Shown here piece by piece: positions 63,181 to 64,000 of a DNA stretch of 64,000 bases. Origin of the DNA: CATQHP01 sp965205595. GTDB taxonomy: Bacteria > Acidobacteriota > Terriglobia > Bryobacterales > UBA6623. The first letter of the stretch is position 1. Every line of letters starts with the position of its first letter. Below the pieces are notes generated by a model. The model was not told where the DNA came from and ran no database searches. It was given only the letters and a program-made list of their open reading frames with translations. A program made the translations under genes and the position numbers. The stretch spans positions 1 through 64,000 of the forward strand of contig CBDBHI010000040.1 in NCBI GenBank assembly GCA_965205595.1. The letters are read 5' to 3'.

Positions 63181-64000
63181 TCATCGCAATACCCGCACGT
63201 ACTCGCGCTTGCCTGGCTTTCCCAACCGTGCCTCGAGCAAACGTCTCAAGCACGGGAACTGTTCGGGCAGCTCCCAGCCCGCCAACGGGGCCGCTTGATC
63301 GAGCGCGTTGGTCTTGCGTTCCAGCAGTGCTAGGTAATGCAGCGGATCGAAGATCAACTCTTCGCGTTCGTAACTGCGCCGGTGGCGCGCGATCTCTTCG
63401 CTGCCACAACAGATCACGATTTCATCGACGTAGCCTTTCAGCAACACCTGGCGATGTCCGTAGCGTGTGGGCACCGAGTAGTCGTTGGCGCGATAGCGCA
63501 CCAATGACAGCGACGTCACCCGCGTGGTGCGTTTGTCGCAGGCGTCATAGGGCGTGGGCGGCAAGGGCAACAACGCTTGGCGGTCACGCTTGAAACGTTC
63601 CTCAATCGTTTCGGTGTGCCGCCGCAAGCGCCGCTTACGATTGTTGAGGCACTGCGCTTCGAGCTGCTCGTTGAACGCTTCCCAGCTTGGAAACCTTGGC
63701 GCCGGCACCATGAAGTTCCGCCGGGCATAACCGACCAGTCCTTCCACCTTTCCCTTGTCGTTGCCTTTGCCCGGACGCCCGAAACGATCGGAGAATAAAT
63801 AGTGCGACTGCAGTTCACTGAACACCCTGGTCCGCTTGCGCCTGCCGTCGCCCAGAATCCTCGCCAGCGCCAAGGTCGTGTTGTCGTAGAGGATGCTGCG
63901 TGGCACGCCGCCGAAGTACCGAAACGCTGCGTTGTGCCCCTCGCAAAACGCTTCCGTCGTCGCGGCCGGGAAAGCTTTTACGAAAGCGTCATCGCTAGGC
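63181..64000 (-). CDS. istA: IS21 transposase IstA (copy 2), partial at window edge and ended by in-frame TGA
   Basis: The visible part covers the last two-thirds of IstA, including Asp in SILYDNTTL and Glu in KGKVEGLVGY. The TGA at 63181-63183 is at the same place as in copy 1. The start lies beyond the window. Confidence 0.85.
   Translation of the reverse strand, partial: PSDDAFVKAFPAATTEAFCEGHNAAFRYFGGVPRSILYDNTTLALARILGDGRRKRTRVFSELQSHYLFSDRFGRPGKGNDKGKVEGLVGYARRNFMVPAPRFPSWEAFNEQLEAQCLNNRKRRLRRHTETIEERFKRDRQALLPLPPTPYDACDKRTTRVTSLSLVRYRANDYSVPTRYGHRQVLLKGYVDEIVICCGSEEIARHRRSYEREELIFDPLHYLALLERKTNALDQAAPLAGWELPEQFPCLRRLLEARLGKPGKREYVRVLR

Larger units (their letters stand above)
62032..64000 (-). 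mobile_element. IS21-family insertion sequence, copy 2 (partial, runs off window)
   Basis: Copy of 47347-49900 in reverse; the right end TGTCAAGGGCGG begins at 62032. If full length it would end near 64585. Bases read in common look the same as copy 1. It interrupts the cyanophycinase gene, and its other flank is outside the window so the target duplication cannot be seen. Confidence 0.9.

Noticed and set aside
47347..64000. Composite transposon made by the two IS21 copies around 50-62 kb
   Set aside because: Copy 1 has its own GTTACT duplication on both sides, which indicates single independent insertion; the copies are inverted and the outer flank of copy 2 is not visible.

Overview
The window reads as chromosomal DNA of an uncultured Gram-negative bacterium. 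The style of several housekeeping proteins (TpiA, SecG with a low-complexity tail, TatA with a long acidic tail, a coiled-coil/zinc-ribbon protein of the COG1579 type, a short type-I QueF) suggests Acidobacteriota or a neighbouring deltaproteobacterial-type phylum. That placement is inference from protein style and was not tested. Outer-membrane and periplasmic functions (RlpA with SPOR domain, lipoproteins, Tat system, secreted sulfatases) support a diderm cell.

Layout. 0-11.6 kb holds core genes: a transglutaminase-like membrane protein, tpiA-secG-tRNA-Leu(GAG), murJ, a fused transporter/spermidine-synthase-like protein, a NIPSNAP protein, a cupin, queF, a zinc-ribbon protein and an acyl-CoA dehydrogenase. 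11.7-13.5 kb is a 1609-bp insertion sequence that splits a small membrane protein gene. 13.9-18.7 kb carries an HDOD protein and a minus-strand sugar-acid group (SMP-30-type lactonase lipoprotein, TauD-type dioxygenase, pentonate-type dehydratase). 18.9-25.6 kb has an RsbW/RsbV-like pair, a VOC protein, an IS256-family element, a sigma-54 activator and two glycosyltransferases. 25.6-31.5 kb holds a secreted protein and one gene cut into three pieces by two unrelated insertion sequences. 31.8-45.9 kb has an ABC-F protein, a gluconate-type permease, queC, rlpA, a truncated bile-acid-type symporter coupled to hyuB, a carbamoyltransferase, gltX, a methyltransferase, an oxidoreductase and tatA-tatC. 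46-49.9 kb holds IS630-family and IS21-family elements. 49.9-62 kb has three sulfatases, small hypothetical genes, a 2-hydroxyacid dehydrogenase, two flavin enzymes, a uridine kinase and a cyanophycinase cut by a second IS21 copy that runs off the window.

Mobile DNA dominates the accessory signal. There are seven insertion sequences: two identical-length 1609-bp copies with 4-bp target duplications, two 1113-bp IS630 copies at TA sites, two IS21 copies and one IS256. Their ends can be read from copy-to-copy comparison. Removing them restores two open genes exactly in frame (82 and 691 codons before the stop). Two of them sit at the very stop codon of a gene (tatC and a sulfatase).

The most unusual non-coding signal is a family of about 210-220-bp elements in four copies (7951, 47082, 52474, 60531). 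Each has a perfect long hairpin whose outer base pairs differ between copies but stay paired. A second repeat family in two copies (9440, 22896) shows one copy that has gained an 86-bp near-perfect palindrome. Together they point to palindrome-forming or palindrome-maintaining repeats active in this genome.
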